Shown piece after piece: positions 6,681-7,140 of a stretch of 7,140 nt of DNA. The stretch covers positions 1 to 7,140 of the forward strand of contig JAJYOQ010000210.1 of NCBI GenBank assembly GCA_021796135.1, written 5' to 3'. How positions within the stretch are numbered: the first letter of the stretch is position 1; every line of letters begins with the position of its first letter. Below the pieces are notes generated by a model. It was not told where the DNA came from and did not search any database. It saw only the letters and a list, made by a program, of their open reading frames with translations. This DNA comes from Bacteroidota bacterium (GTDB taxonomy: Bacteria; Bacteroidota; Ignavibacteria; Ignavibacteriales; Ignavibacteriaceae). The position numbers and the translations under genes are program-made.

Positions 6681-7140
6681 TTATCCGACAAATGAATTAA
6701 AAATTGGGACACTCTTACCAATAAAAAACAAAATAAACCCGCCTACTACCCAAATACCGAAAATAACTAAATAATATGCAGTGGTATTTTTAGATTTAAA
6801 CAATTTTGCTAAACCAATTGCTAATACTGCATAAGCCCAGATCGAAATTATATCTAATTTTGATAGGAAAAAGCCCAAATAGGTCGTGCGATCAGAATTA
6901 AGAAAAGAGGCAACACTAGTATCCTGGAAAGGTCTCCCAAGCATAAATGCAAAAATTGCTGCCAGAATTACTTGAATTATTACAATATATGAAGTCATAC
7001 TTGATGCTATTAGTACTGAAGTATAATTGCCGTCGCCTTTTAAAATAAATTTTACAAAAAGAAAATATATTCCTGCAACTATGAAAAAAATAATAAAACC
7101 TCCGATAAAAATTCCAACTACCATTAAAACCATCTGAAGC
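6681..7140 (-). CDS. YIP1-family integral membrane protein, C-terminal part (5' end outside window)
   Basis: The minus-strand frame remains open to the window edge: two codons (Leu, Gln) precede the ATG at 7133, so the true start probably lies beyond the window and this is the C-terminal ~150 residues. Counted from that internal Met, four hydrophobic segments are visible: about 4-29 (GGFIIFFIVAGIYFLF), 39-65 (SYIVIIQVILAAIFAFML), 92-112 (DIISIWAYAVLAIGLAKLF) and 119-139 (YYLVIFGIWVVGGFILFFIG). The LDIISIWAYAVLAIGLA segment and the overall spacing are typical of the bacterial Yip1 domain family, whose members are five-span membrane proteins of about 200-250 residues with poorly known function. 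The first span or spans would lie outside the window. It converges with priA and belongs to a different transcription unit. Confidence 0.78.
   Translation of the reverse strand, partial: LQMVLMVVGIFIGGFIIFFIVAGIYFLFVKFILKGDGNYTSVLIASSMTSYIVIIQVILAAIFAFMLGRPFQDTSVASFLNSDRTTYLGFFLSKLDIISIWAYAVLAIGLAKLFKSKNTTAYYLVIFGIWVVGGFILFFIGKSVPIFNSFVG

Overview
The window is A+T-rich (about one third G+C by eye) bacterial chromosome with ordinary housekeeping and envelope genes. It looks like the Bacteroidota/Ignavibacteria (Chlorobi-related) part of the tree. The reasons are the AT-rich codon use, the mostly weak or absent Shine-Dalgarno sequences, the relaxed lipobox of the lipoprotein, and the pairing of a PstS-like binding protein with a secreted TPR protein, an arrangement I associate with that group. 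This placement is an inference; the window has no rRNA or other taxonomic marker.

Layout, left to right. (1) Positions 2-2092 hold the end of a forward operon: the C-terminal part of a PstS-like periplasmic substrate-binding protein, a tightly coupled exported TPR-repeat protein, and a 45-residue single-span membrane protein. A strong intrinsic terminator closes it at 2112-2154. (2) Positions 2237-4054 hold a second forward unit: lysA (diaminopimelate decarboxylase, the last step of lysine synthesis), then a probable lipoprotein of unknown function whose Shine-Dalgarno overlaps the lysA stop codon. (3) Positions 4133-6598 hold a complete priA, encoding the replication-restart helicase, with all helicase motifs and all eight zinc cysteines intact. 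(4) A convergent gap of about 80 bp contains a hairpin that pairs fully only on the minus strand. (5) Positions 6681-7140 (minus strand) hold the C-terminal, multi-span part of a YIP1-family membrane protein, cut by the window edge.

The genes do not form one pathway. The first three probably act together at the cell envelope; by analogy with related genomes, TonB/ExbBD genes may lie upstream of the window. lysA and priA are unrelated core functions that happen to be neighbours. I saw no mobile element, CRISPR array, tRNA or rRNA, and no clear sign of a novel defence or biosynthetic system. The least explained items are the 45-residue membrane protein, the lysA-coupled lipoprotein and the role of the PstS-like/TPR pair.
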